From Algimonas ampicilliniresistens (GTDB lineage Bacteria; Pseudomonadota; Alphaproteobacteria; Caulobacterales; Maricaulaceae), in the NCBI RefSeq assembly GCF_030159955.1, contig NZ_BSNK01000002.1:930001-994000 (forward strand): DNA of 64,000 nt, written 5' to 3'. Shown here one piece after another: positions 8,476 to 15,753 of this stretch. Every line of letters begins with the position of its first letter. The stretch's first letter is position 1. Under the pieces are notes generated by a model. That model was not told where the DNA came from. It searched no databases and saw nothing but the letters and a program-made list of their open reading frames with translations. The position numbers and the translations under genes are program-made.

Positions 8476-8751
8476 TTATGACTCTATCCGGACGTAGCTG
8501 CCTTGAAGCCTGACATGCTCAATCGGCAAGCGGCGACCGTCGGAAAGTTCGATCATGGCGACGCGCTTTGAGTCAGGGTCGACCAACATGTCTTTGACAG
8601 TTAGATCTGCATGGCCACCGTCTCCAAGAACGAATCGGCCTCTCAAATCGAGGCTTTCGTCGACGAGAAAATAGTCTTCCACAGGGACGTATGATCCTGT
8701 GCTGGGCAGGACGTGCATGCCGGTCTCAGTCAGTGATGTGATTCGTTTCAT
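8476..8751 (-). CDS. Hypothetical protein (91 aa), candidate stress-regulated gene
   Basis: 91 aa, soluble, predicted mostly beta, without signal peptide or membrane segment. Repeated short strands such as GRFVLGDGGHADLTV and IELSDGRRLPIEHVRL are visible. I do not recognise the family. Upstream on the minus strand lies GGAAC-N16-AGTT (8783-8807), a near match to the EcfG promoter, which would place it in the stress regulon that begins here. Confidence 0.65.
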   Translation of the reverse strand: MKRITSLTETGMHVLPSTGSYVPVEDYFLVDESLDLRGRFVLGDGGHADLTVKDMLVDPDSKRVAMIELSDGRRLPIEHVRLQGSYVRIES

Positions 8752-8782
8752 GCTGATCTCAAAGCTCTAGTCACAGTTGATT

Positions 8783-8807
8783 AACTCTCTGGTCTTGTTC
8801 CGGTTCC
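8783..8807 (-). promoter_or_regulatory. Possible EcfG promoter (GGAAC-N16-AGTT)
   Basis: GGAAC at 8807-8803 and AGTT at 8786-8783 on the minus strand, with a 16-nt spacer. There is one mismatch to the -10 consensus CGTT. It lies about 30 nt upstream of the 91-aa gene start. Confidence 0.5.
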
Positions 8808-8863
8808 CTCCACTATTCAGTAAGATTTGGGCGATTTTTGGCCCGTCTCTAGTTTTCTTTGCG

Positions 8864-8889
8864 GGAACCTATTATGGTTAACGCACGTT
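8864..8889 (+). promoter_or_regulatory. EcfG (general stress sigma factor) promoter
   Basis: GGAAC at 8864-8868, a 17-nt spacer, CGTT at 8886-8889: an exact match to the alphaproteobacterial EcfG consensus. It leaves a leader of about 40 nt before the secreted-protein gene at 8937. Confidence 0.8.
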
Positions 8890-8936
8890 GATATATTTCA
8901 GCGGACTTGTTCCGACCTCTAAGAGGAGACGATATT

Positions 8937-9335
8937 ATGAGCACACTGATCAAAACGACTTTAGGCGTAACTGTAGCGGCCTTGTTTTCCGCGAACGCAC
9001 ATGCCGGCATTACGTCTGGCACTCAATCAGCAGACGAGACCGCAGAAGTGCCAGTTTCACAAACTGTTAAAACGATCGATGCCGACGGACAGGTCGGTCA
9101 GTTGACGCTCTATCGAGTCGATTCCGATCCGCGCAAAGTTGCCGTGCTGGGGGCTTTGGAAGAACAAACAACGGACGCTTATATCGTTCAAGACAATGAG
9201 GGTGAGCTTTACATCAATCACTTGGTTCCGATTGAAACTCTGCCGGATCCCACGCTCGAAGTCGAAATCGTCGACACTTATACGACTGAGTATCGAGGCT
9301 TGGTGTTCACCAATAAGGTTCTTGACGAGCAGTAG
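8937..9335 (+). CDS. Secreted small protein (132 aa), stress-regulated
   Basis: The start at ATG 8937 is preferred over an upstream in-frame ATG (8907) because AAGAGGAGA sits about 7 nt before it. The first 23 residues (MSTLIKTTLGVTVAALFSANAHAG) form a Sec signal peptide with an AHA-G cleavage site. The mature part is acidic with no recognised domain. An exact EcfG promoter precedes it and a terminator follows, so it is a monocistronic member of the GSR regulon. It is probably periplasmic. Confidence 0.75.
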   Translation: MSTLIKTTLGVTVAALFSANAHAGITSGTQSADETAEVPVSQTVKTIDADGQVGQLTLYRVDSDPRKVAVLGALEEQTTDAYIVQDNEGELYINHLVPIETLPDPTLEVEIVDTYTTEYRGLVFTNKVLDEQ

Positions 9336-9359
9336 CTCAATCACGACTAATCAATAGTA

Positions 9360-9384
9360 ACGGGCCCTTGAGGCCCGTTTTTTA
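9360..9384 (+). terminator. Rho-independent terminator
   Basis: A 7-bp stem (ACGGGCC/GGCCCGT) with a CTTGA loop followed by six T residues, 24 bp after the stop of the secreted-protein gene. Confidence 0.85.
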
Positions 9385-9412
9385 TGCGCAAAATTATGCT
9401 GGAGTCTTTCCT

Positions 9413-9871
9413 ATGGCTGGACCATCATTTGATTCAGGGCCTGTGCCAGTGATCTCAGAGGAGACGCAAGATGCGCTGTTGATGCGCCATGCGTCAGAAC
9501 GGGTTCTGCTTGAGCGTGTAGAAAGTCTTGCCAAGACCATGGATGCAGCCTTCACCATTCCTGGCACAAACATTCCTCTGGGCGTCGATACGATTGTCGG
9601 ACTTGTTCCAGGCATTGGAGACACGGTCAGTCTGGGCATTGCCGGGTATATTGCCAGTCACGGCCTAGGACTGGGGGCGCGTAAGCGGCACATGGTGCGC
9701 ATGGGCGGTAATATATTCATTGACTGGTTGATCGGTCTGGTGCCGTTGATTGGTGATATTTTCGATATTGGGTGGCGCGGTAATTTGCGCAATGCGGCGC
9801 TTCTTAGGAATATAACGGAAGATCGCTGGGCGGACGAACGCGCCCGTGCGGGAATCATTGATCACGCGTAA
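9413..9871 (+). CDS. DUF4112 domain membrane protein
   Basis: 152 aa from ATG 9413, chosen because GGAG lies about 9 nt upstream and because the alternative start at 9368 would fall inside the preceding terminator. The core TIPGTNIPLGVDTIVGLVPGIGDTVS...IDWLIGLVPLIGDIFDIGWRGN is the DUF4112 signature: two short hydrophobic hairpins rich in GIGD/LIGD. It is a predicted inner-membrane protein of unknown function, inside the stress-gene cluster. Confidence 0.8.
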   Translation: MAGPSFDSGPVPVISEETQDALLMRHASERVLLERVESLAKTMDAAFTIPGTNIPLGVDTIVGLVPGIGDTVSLGIAGYIASHGLGLGARKRHMVRMGGNIFIDWLIGLVPLIGDIFDIGWRGNLRNAALLRNITEDRWADERARAGIIDHA

Positions 9872-9940
9872 AAGTCTATCTTTTCCATCGCGACTGGAAT
9901 CAATCAACCGTTCGTCGTGATCGCCAAATGGACATGAAAA

Positions 9941-9972
9941 AACCCGCTATCCGAAGATAGCGGGTTTTCTTA
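9941..9972. terminator. Bidirectional terminator between convergent genes
   Basis: A perfect 11-bp stem (AACCCGCTATC/GATAGCGGGTT) with a CGAA tetraloop, an A run on one side and T-rich sequence on the other. It lies between the convergent DUF4112 gene (+) and the acidic-tail gene (-). Confidence 0.88.
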
Positions 9973-9992
9973 TTTAGCGTGGTGTCGGAAAC

Positions 9993-10358
9993 TTAGTTTT
10001 GTTCCGGCTCCATTTCGACATCAACGTCGGCGTCAACACTGACGTCAACATCAAGATTGTCGGCTAGATCGTCAGCCTCTTCGCCCTCTTGTGGCGGGGT
10101 AATATCGATCGTTGGAACTTTTACTTCGATTTCCTTCGTGCCAACATCAATGTCGGCAACGTCCATATCAATAGCTGGCATCTGGCCACCTTCAACGCTG
10201 ACTTCTGGCAATTCAGCGGTCTGAGTCAGGTCGATGTCTGTCAGATAGATAGCGGCTGCGCCGAGGGCGAGTAGAGCTACACCACCGATGATCCAGCCAG
10301 CAGCACTCTTCTTTTCAGTACCTTGGTTATGATAAACTTTGTTGTCGTCGTTAGTCAT
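9993..10358 (-). CDS. Single-span membrane protein with acidic tail (121 aa)
   Basis: ATG at 10358 follows AAAGGAAAAA. A much longer in-frame extension (to 10718) would run through the upstream gene and is rejected. The protein has a soluble N-terminus, one membrane helix (about residues 21-40, GWIIGGVALLALGAAAIYLT), then a long Asp/Glu/Val-rich tail with repeated I-D/V-D dipeptides, probably periplasmic. No family recognised. It lies 38 bp downstream of the PLDc_N gene, so the two are probably one operon. Confidence 0.7.
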   Translation of the reverse strand: MTNDDNKVYHNQGTEKKSAAGWIIGGVALLALGAAAIYLTDIDLTQTAELPEVSVEGGQMPAIDMDVADIDVGTKEIEVKVPTIDITPPQEGEEADDLADNLDVDVSVDADVDVEMEPEQN

Positions 10359-10396
10359 GAGTTTTTCCTTTGAATGGGAGTGGGGTTTGAGGTCGC

Positions 10397-10579
10397 TTAC
10401 GCGATGTTCTTGTTGGCCTTGGGTCCAATGAAGAACCAAAGGATGAGGCCGATAACGTTGAAGAGGATCAGGCCAATCGTCCAAAGGACTTTTGCCAGAG
10501 TTGACTCTCCAGACTGCCAGACATTGATAAGAGCCCAAATAACGAGGGCGAGAATTACGAGACCTAGCAGATACTCCAT
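10397..10579 (-). CDS. PLDc_N domain small membrane protein
   Basis: 60 aa with two membrane helices (about 3-22 and 30-52) and the closing pattern GLILWFFIGPKANK typical of the PLDc_N (phospholipase D-nuclease N-terminal) family of small envelope proteins. ATG follows GAAAGG. It probably heads an operon with the acidic-tail gene. Upstream lies GGAAC-N16-TGTT, a near match to the EcfG promoter. Confidence 0.78.
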   Translation of the reverse strand: MEYLLGLVILALVIWALINVWQSGESTLAKVLWTIGLILFNVIGLILWFFIGPKANKNIA

Positions 10580-10626
10580 CGAACTTTCCTTTTCTGTGCC
10601 AAGGCCGAGTTGCCTTGCCCCTACAC

Positions 10627-10651
10627 AACACTTTGCTTTGATCTGCGTTCC
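10627..10651 (-). promoter_or_regulatory. Possible EcfG promoter (GGAAC-N16-TGTT)
   Basis: Minus strand: GGAAC at 10651-10647 and TGTT at 10630-10627, with a 16-nt spacer and one mismatch in the -10 element. It is placed 48 nt before the PLDc_N gene. Confidence 0.5.
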
Positions 10652-10721
10652 AAAAAATCTTGCTCAAAATTAAAATGGTCCAACTTTTTGCAGTTGGACG
10701 CCAGTCAACTTGTCGCATCGG

Positions 10722-10747
10722 GGAACGGGAGGTGCGGTTGGCGCGAT
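10722..10747 (+). promoter_or_regulatory. Weak EcfG-like promoter before topoisomerase IB
   Basis: GGAAC at 10722-10726 with CGAT after a 17-nt spacer, one mismatch to CGTT. The distance to the topoisomerase start (about 47 nt) is reasonable. The call rests on position and on the neighbouring promoters. Confidence 0.35.
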
Positions 10748-10793
10748 GATAAGGCGTATCAGGACTATGCGTCCGCTATGTTGAGTGTGCCTT

Positions 10794-11828
10794 ATGTCTG
10801 CGCTGTCCATCTGTTTGCGACATTCCAGTCAGGACGAAGCTGGTTTGTCACGCCGAAGACGTGGTCGCGGTTTTTCCTATCACGACGCTAAGGGCCGCCG
10901 GATCGAATGCTCTAAAACTCTTGCCCGTATCAAAGGGCTCGGACTGCCGCCGGCCTATAGGGATGTTTGGATCTGTCAGGACGCTCATGGACATTTGCAG
11001 GCTGTCGGCACGGATGCACGGGGTCGGCGGCAATATAGATATCACGCAGACTGGCGCCGTATGCGCGATAATCAGAAGTTTGACCGCCTTGAGGATTTCG
11101 GACGGGCGCTTGTGCGGCTGCGCGAGCAAGTAGAGCATGATATGCGTCGCAAACAGCCAGACCGGATACAAGTGAGCGCCGCCCTTGTGCGATTGATTGA
11201 TAGGGGCGCCCTTCGTGTCGGTTCTGAACGTTACGCTGAAGAAAATCGCACATTTGGAGCGACCACACTGCGGTCTCGGCATTTAAAGCTCGATGGTCCA
11301 AACTTACGCCTTTCGTTTCAAGCCAAAGGCGGAAAAAGGGTCCGACAACAGATCAAGGATGCGACGTTGGCCCGGATTCTGGGTCGAATTGACGACTTGC
11401 CAGGTCGGGCCTTGTTTTCTTGTCTTGATGTTCAGGGCAATTGCTATCCGGTTTTGTCGGACGATGTGAATGCGTATATCGCGGACGCTAGCGGAGACCC
11501 CCGTTTCACGGCGAAGACCTTTCGGACATGGCATGGAACTGTATCAGCGCTAGAAACCGCTATTGATGATCCTACCGGCCTAACGATTGGCCGTATGAGC
11601 GAAGCGGCGGCCGAGCGGCTGCATAATACAGAGGCTATTGCCCGGAAGAGCTACATTCACCCTCACATTATTGAACTCGCCAAGGTCAGTGATGCGGATC
11701 GGACCGCACGACTGGCCGCTATTGACCTTCGCCACGCCCCGCAGGGTCTTCCAAAAGCTGAAAAACAACTGATATCTTTACTGAGCCAGTCGCCGGCAAT
11801 GGAACTTGTCGCGCCAATTGACCGTTAA
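10794..11828 (+). CDS. DNA topoisomerase IB (poxvirus/bacterial type)
   Basis: About 344 aa from ATG 10794; a GTG at 10785 is an alternative. It contains the TopIB catalytic landmarks: an Arg in LRVGSERYAEENRTFGATTLRSRH, KTFRTWHGT, and the active-site tyrosine in RKSYIHPHI. It relaxes supercoils through a 3'-phosphotyrosyl link. Bacterial TopIB genes are sporadic in distribution and non-essential. Its place among EcfG-promoter genes suggests a stress role, which is inference. A 36-aa ORF follows 35 bp downstream. Confidence 0.88.
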   Translation: MSALSICLRHSSQDEAGLSRRRRGRGFSYHDAKGRRIECSKTLARIKGLGLPPAYRDVWICQDAHGHLQAVGTDARGRRQYRYHADWRRMRDNQKFDRLEDFGRALVRLREQVEHDMRRKQPDRIQVSAALVRLIDRGALRVGSERYAEENRTFGATTLRSRHLKLDGPNLRLSFQAKGGKRVRQQIKDATLARILGRIDDLPGRALFSCLDVQGNCYPVLSDDVNAYIADASGDPRFTAKTFRTWHGTVSALETAIDDPTGLTIGRMSEAAAERLHNTEAIARKSYIHPHIIELAKVSDADRTARLAAIDLRHAPQGLPKAEKQLISLLSQSPAMELVAPIDR

Positions 11829-11862
11829 ACACATGACACAACACTGACCAAGAGGCCCCTCA

Positions 11863-11973
11863 ATGTTCCGCTTTCTCATTCGTACTATTCTTGCTGCCGC
11901 TCTATCCTTTGCCGTGAAGCAGTATCTTGAGGCTGAGGTAGAGGACAACAATAAGAAGCGGGTCACGCGATAA
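11863..11973 (+). CDS. Small membrane-associated peptide (36 aa)
   Basis: ATG at 11863, TAA at 11971-11973, with AGAGG about 8 nt before the start. The peptide (MFRFLIRTILAAALSFAVKQ, then a charged EAEVEDNNKKRVTR tail) has one short hydrophobic helix with basic flanks. It lies between topoisomerase IB and a strong terminator, so it is probably co-transcribed with that gene. No family recognised. It could be a leader or accessory peptide. Confidence 0.5.
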   Translation: MFRFLIRTILAAALSFAVKQYLEAEVEDNNKKRVTR

Positions 11974-12001
11974 ACCAGGCTGGCAATCCTAAATAAAAAA
12001 G

Positions 12002-12024
12002 CCCGCCATTTGGCGGGTTTTTTG
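12002..12024. terminator. Rho-independent terminator, possibly bidirectional
   Basis: Stem CCCGCC/GGCGGG around an ATTT loop, preceded by an A run and followed by TTTTTTGTT. It lies between the 36-aa ORF (+) and creA (-), which converge here. Confidence 0.85.
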
Positions 12025-12041
12025 TTGGGTTTGGATTGATA

Positions 12042-12518
12042 CTAGCGGTTCGTCCACGTCACGGACTCTCCGTATAAAGGGACCGACGCGATGCTCATCT
12101 TCGCTGACCCATCAACAATGCGGCGTGAATAGACGAGGTAGACGAGGGCATCATTGTCCGCGTCATAGACCCGGCGTACGGATAGTTTCTTGAAGATAAT
12201 GGACTGACTCTGGCGGAAGACTTCTTCGCCTTTTTTTCGCGTCTCAATGTCGCCAATAGTGATGGGGCCAGTCACGCCGCAGCTGATCGACCCGTTAGAT
12301 GGGTTTTCGAACCAATCACCTTTGCGCAGCCGATCAATCACGCCACGATCAAAATGCGCCATATGGCAGGTTACCCCCTGAACTTTTTCATCATTGAGGG
12401 CTTCAATTTTGATCTCATTGCCCGTCCAATCATTATTGATTTCGGCCACTTCGGCGCCCCCACCGCCACAGGCCGATAAGACCAAGGCTGCTGATGAGAT
12501 GAAGAGTAATCTGCGCAT
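12042..12518 (-). CDS. creA: CreA family lipoprotein/periplasmic protein
   Basis: 158 aa. The N-terminus MRRLLFISSAALVLSACGGG is a signal peptide with a lipobox (LSAC). The body carries CreA-family segments: VQGVTCHMAHFDRG, NPSNGSISCGVTGPI, SQSIIFKKLSVRRVYDADNDALVYLVYSR and a closing SVPLYG. CreA is a conserved periplasmic protein of unknown function. A GGAAC-N16-CGTA element upstream suggests EcfG control, and the gene is divergent from a response-regulator gene. Confidence 0.85.
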   Translation of the reverse strand: MRRLLFISSAALVLSACGGGGAEVAEINNDWTGNEIKIEALNDEKVQGVTCHMAHFDRGVIDRLRKGDWFENPSNGSISCGVTGPITIGDIETRKKGEEVFRQSQSIIFKKLSVRRVYDADNDALVYLVYSRRIVDGSAKMSIASVPLYGESVTWTNR

Positions 12519-12561
12519 AGGTCTTCCTTAATTCCAACCTGGTATAAGCTTAACGAAATAC

Positions 12562-12586
12562 TACGTGCTTTTTGTGTCACGGTTCC
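12562..12586 (-). promoter_or_regulatory. EcfG-type promoter for creA (GGAAC-N16-CGTA)
   Basis: Minus strand: GGAAC at 12586-12582 and CGTA at 12565-12562, with a 16-nt spacer. The same CGTA variant occurs before nepR-ecfG. It lies 44 nt upstream of the creA start, back to back with the promoter at 12607. Confidence 0.6.
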
Positions 12587-12606
12587 GAACATTCGGCAGC
12601 TCATTT

Positions 12607-12631
12607 GGAACGGCTGGTCAAATACCGCGTT
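12607..12631 (+). promoter_or_regulatory. EcfG promoter for the single-domain response regulator
   Basis: GGAAC at 12607-12611, a 16-nt spacer, CGTT at 12628-12631: exact consensus. The expected transcription start is only a few nucleotides before the ATG at 12644/12647, so the leader is very short but still holds GAGGG. Confidence 0.75.
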
Positions 12632-12643
12632 GTATGAGGGACT

Positions 12644-13021
12644 ATGATGACTGAAACGAACAAAAAACAGAGACTTCGCGTTATTGTCGTCGAAGACGAT
12701 GCCTTCATAGCGCTCGACATTGAGGATGTTCTCCTTGGTGCCGACTTTGACGTGATCGGTTGCTTTTCCAACGTGAATGATACGCTGGCTTTGCTAGATC
12801 AGACGCGTCCAGACTTTGCTCTTTTAGACTATAATCTTGGTAAAGAGACCTCAGTACCAATCGCGAGACGATTGCTGACGCTCTCTATTCCGTTCATGTT
12901 CTTATCAGGCCAGACACGTGACGTGGTGTTGGAAGATTTTGATGACGAGTACCCTGTCATGGGTAAACCGTTTCGTCCAAGTCAGCTGATCTCAGAAGTT
13001 GAGACACTGGTCCAAACTTAG
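12644..13021 (+). CDS. Single-domain response regulator, SdrG/MrrA-like
   Basis: 125 aa, a receiver domain alone. It has the acidic pair in VVEDDA, the phospho-acceptor Asp62 in LLDYNLG, and the Lys in MGKPF. The segment IPFMFLSGQ resembles the 'FAT GUY' motif (PFxF-x-S/A/T-G-G/Y) of SdrG/MrrA regulators, which act in the phosphorelay to PhyR, though the last position is Gln. ATG 12644 or 12647 are both possible, and GAGGG favours 12647. It has an exact EcfG promoter, so it would be both input and target of the GSR. Confidence 0.72.
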   Translation: MMTETNKKQRLRVIVVEDDAFIALDIEDVLLGADFDVIGCFSNVNDTLALLDQTRPDFALLDYNLGKETSVPIARRLLTLSIPFMFLSGQTRDVVLEDFDDEYPVMGKPFRPSQLISEVETLVQT

Positions 13022-13042
13022 GCTGAATAAGACGCCTGACCT

Positions 13043-14383
13043 CTAGAATTGATAGGGTGGGGCGCTGCTGAGGCGGGCCTTCTGGGCATCTCCCATTGAC
13101 GATTGTTGGATGGCAACTTTTAGCGTTTCAATTTGATCGCTGATCACGCCCTCAAATGTCTCACTGGTCCGGCTTTTAAGCTGATAGAGAACTTCCAACG
13201 TCTCGCGAGATGCGTTCTCATCTTCACAAATATATTGTCGAGATTGACCAAAAAGTGCGTCGTAAAGACGTTTGACGCTAACCGGACGGGCCCAAATCCG
13301 TGGAGTCCTATCCTCCCCTAAGACACAATCTGGGGCGGCTGGCGCATTCATCATCGCGAGACATATGTCCCCATATCGATGGATGCAATTGATCGCTGTG
13401 AAAGGGTCATTGACGCCCGGCGATAGAGCTCTTGCCGCAATTTCGACCAGCTCATCTGATAAGAAGAGCAAGTTCTGAAATTCTGTTCTCTCACGACCTA
13501 ATGCAATGAAGCTGAGAAGGTCTTTGGCAGTCTCAGTCTCAAACACATTATGATCAAAATCGGCGGTGACGTCGTCGTTAATGACATCCATGACGGCCTC
13601 ACCAAACATGACGAAGTCCCCAGGCACGCGTAATAAACGTATGCGCATCTTATTCTCGTCGGCCCATTCAACCAGCCCGCCCAGCGATATCGCCTCAACA
13701 TAGCCGGAGGATCGACTGCGAACGGATTGGGTCAATTTTGGATCAAACGGATCGCCAAGCGACTCAACATTCCCAACGTCCAAATTTTCGCTGGATGGAA
13801 ACCGGCCTTGTTTGATCTGATGAATGAGTTGGCGCGAAACCTTTCCGGTTAGAGTGCCGACATTGAGTGTTTCCGGGATGTGGTGGACGAAGAAGATCAA
13901 TACACCAACACTAATCAAGGTCAGGATTAGGGCGACAAGGACTGAAAGGCTTGGCGTCAATCCAACCGTGCTTTGCGCATCAATAGTGATTTCTTCAGAC
14001 ACGGATTTCAGCACAACAATGCAATAGAGGAAAGTCGAGATGAACATGCCCAGCGTCACCTGATTAGCCCGGTCGCGCATGAAATTTCCGATCAGTCGCG
14101 GTCCATATTGACCAGCCGCTGTTGTCACAGCGACCATTGTCAGTGAGAAGGTGACAGCGGCCACGCTGATCATTGATCCGGCTATGACCGTGAGGACGGA
14201 CCGAGCGCTCGTCACGGTCGAGGCGAAGAACCAGCCCAGCAAGTCCCGAATTTCAGCTTGAAATTTTAGATCAATAATCGTTGTCAGAACACCAAGCAGG
14301 ATTGCGCTCAACCCCATCAACGTTGGGATGAAATAGTAGCTGGCGCGCAAGCGCAGCCATGATTGGATGATCCAAGCGCTCAT
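13043..14383 (-). CDS. DUF2254 family membrane protein
   Basis: 446 aa with four predicted N-terminal membrane helices (about 18-40, 60-82, 106-124 and 140-165), then a large soluble region. The segments SMISVAAVTFSLTMVAVTTA and YGPRLIGNFMRDRANQ and the later ARALSPGVNDPFTAINC are DUF2254 hallmarks. Function unknown; a channel or sensor role has been suggested by its layout only. It follows mscS by 42 bp in the same direction, probably as the last gene of a DUF2945-mscS-DUF2254 operon. Confidence 0.85.
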   Translation of the reverse strand: MSAWIIQSWLRLRASYYFIPTLMGLSAILLGVLTTIIDLKFQAEIRDLLGWFFASTVTSARSVLTVIAGSMISVAAVTFSLTMVAVTTAAGQYGPRLIGNFMRDRANQVTLGMFISTFLYCIVVLKSVSEEITIDAQSTVGLTPSLSVLVALILTLISVGVLIFFVHHIPETLNVGTLTGKVSRQLIHQIKQGRFPSSENLDVGNVESLGDPFDPKLTQSVRSRSSGYVEAISLGGLVEWADENKMRIRLLRVPGDFVMFGEAVMDVINDDVTADFDHNVFETETAKDLLSFIALGRERTEFQNLLFLSDELVEIAARALSPGVNDPFTAINCIHRYGDICLAMMNAPAAPDCVLGEDRTPRIWARPVSVKRLYDALFGQSRQYICEDENASRETLEVLYQLKSRTSETFEGVISDQIETLKVAIQQSSMGDAQKARLSSAPPYQF

Positions 14384-14425
14384 GAAGAGGGTTTATCCAT
14401 TATGGTTATACGATCAGAAAGTCGC

Positions 14426-15376
14426 TTAGGACGTTTTATCGGCCTCTGACACATCTGAATTTTGTGTGTCGTGACTCGGCTCGGTTTCGCCGGGTGATTT
14501 GATCGTGACAAGGTGAGGGTAGGGGATCTCAATGTCCGCCTTATCGAGGGCGAGCTTAATGGCCCGTACCGCGAGACCCCGAATGCGCACTTGCTCCGAC
14601 TTCTCTGCATTAGTCCACCAACGCGTTAGAATATTGACGCTGCTATCCGCCAGTTCCCAAACATGCGCCTCTGGCGCTGGATCGTCGACGACCTCATCGA
14701 TCTTGGAGAGTTCGCCGCGGATCAGGTCGAGCGCTTGATCAATATCCGCATCGTAAGAAATCCCGATGGTGTAATCGCCGCGGCTGAGATTTGTCTTCGT
14801 TTTGACCAACACGGAGTTGGTATAGAGTTCGCTGTTCGGGATGATGGCGTGTTCGCCATTATAGGTCTTGATGATCGTTGCTCTGGTTTCAATGGATTGG
14901 ACCGTGCCTTCAAATCCAGCGGCTTCGATTTGATCACCAATCTTGAAGGGTTGGCGCAGCAGGATGAGTAGACCAGACAACCAATTCTGCAGAATATCCT
15001 TAAAGGCAAAGCCGATCGCAACAGAGCCAACGCCGAGTGATCCAACTAATGTACTGAGCTTAATAGACGGCGCAATGATGGCCAGTGTGATGGCAAAGCC
15101 AACAATAAGAACGGCGATTTTGGCTAGTCGCCCCAAAGCTATACCGAGGCTTGGCCGTTCATGATCGCGAAAACGTTTCACAAATTGCGACTTCACGAAG
15201 CTGGATGTGAACCAGAAAATTATGAGGACCAGAAGACCGATTCCGAGATTGGGAAGCAGGGCAATGAAGCCGTCAAGCCATGCATCAAGTCGTTCGACGG
15301 CGGCTTCGGTATTAAAGTCGACTATTGTGTCATCTGCACCCTGGGAGTTGGGCTGACTTTGGGGGGAGGTCTGCAT
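14426..15376 (-). CDS. Mechanosensitive ion channel, MscS family
   Basis: 316 aa. Three N-terminal hydrophobic helices end in the pore-lining TM3 (LSTLVGSLGVGSVAIGFAFK, about 110-130), followed by the MscS beta-domain start ILQNWLSGLLILLRQPFKIGDQI and NSELYTNSV. It opens under membrane tension to release solutes during hypo-osmotic shock. It sits 12 bp after a DUF2945 gene whose promoter is an exact EcfG match, tying this channel to the stress regulon. The C-terminal tail is charged and disordered. Confidence 0.88.
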   Translation of the reverse strand: MQTSPQSQPNSQGADDTIVDFNTEAAVERLDAWLDGFIALLPNLGIGLLVLIIFWFTSSFVKSQFVKRFRDHERPSLGIALGRLAKIAVLIVGFAITLAIIAPSIKLSTLVGSLGVGSVAIGFAFKDILQNWLSGLLILLRQPFKIGDQIEAAGFEGTVQSIETRATIIKTYNGEHAIIPNSELYTNSVLVKTKTNLSRGDYTIGISYDADIDQALDLIRGELSKIDEVVDDPAPEAHVWELADSSVNILTRWWTNAEKSEQVRIRGLAVRAIKLALDKADIEIPYPHLVTIKSPGETEPSHDTQNSDVSEADKTS

Positions 15377-15388
15377 GACTGTATCCGT

Positions 15389-15604
15389 CTATGCTTTTGA
15401 CACTTCAGAGTGTGATTTTAGGACGCGGTCTCCATCGTCCTGCTCAATCAAATAAGCAGGTTCATCAGAACTGGCATTCCGTGTGACTTTGTTGCCCTTA
15501 ATGGTGCGAGTGACGTCGTCTGTGAATCGTTCCGTGATTTCACCAGTTCCGGTTCCGTTGCCCCAATTCCATTTGACTTTCGTGCCTGTCTTGTAGCCCG
15601 GCAT
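15389..15604 (-). CDS. DUF2945 (hypervirulence-associated TUDOR-like) protein
   Basis: 71 aa. The start GYKTGTKVKWNWGNGTGTGEI and the later PAYLIEQDDGDRVLKSHSEVSK are the DUF2945 signature, a small beta-barrel (TUDOR-like) domain often found in stress or salt-response operons. It is the first gene of the apparent operon with mscS. An exact EcfG promoter lies 41 nt upstream. Exact role unknown. Confidence 0.85.
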   Translation of the reverse strand: MPGYKTGTKVKWNWGNGTGTGEITERFTDDVTRTIKGNKVTRNASSDEPAYLIEQDDGDRVLKSHSEVSKA

Positions 15605-15644
15605 ATTATCTTCCTCATCCTGTTAGAGCGCTCTTGTCAGACTC

Positions 15645-15669
15645 AACGGCGTGTTGCTGCGCAAGTTCC
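15645..15669 (-). promoter_or_regulatory. EcfG promoter of the DUF2945-mscS-DUF2254 operon
   Basis: Minus strand: GGAAC at 15669-15665 and CGTT at 15648-15645, spacer 16 nt, exact consensus. It is divergent from the element at 15703. Confidence 0.8.
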
Positions 15670-15702
15670 GACCCAACCGAAAAAGGTTCCAGAATAATGA
15701 CG

Positions 15703-15727
15703 GGAACCGGACGCGTAGTCCGGCATT
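15703..15727 (+). promoter_or_regulatory. Probable EcfG promoter (GGAAC-N16-CATT)
   Basis: GGAAC at 15703-15707 and CATT at 15724-15727, one mismatch. It lies 26 nt before the secreted-protein ATG at 15754. Confidence 0.5.
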
Positions 15728-15753
15728 GATTAGAGGAACGAGGATTAACTATA

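Noticed and set aside
10359-10718. N-terminal extension of the acidic-tail membrane protein to 10718
   Set aside because: It would read through the PLDc_N gene in another frame; ATG 10358 has a good ribosome binding site and begins just before the membrane helix.
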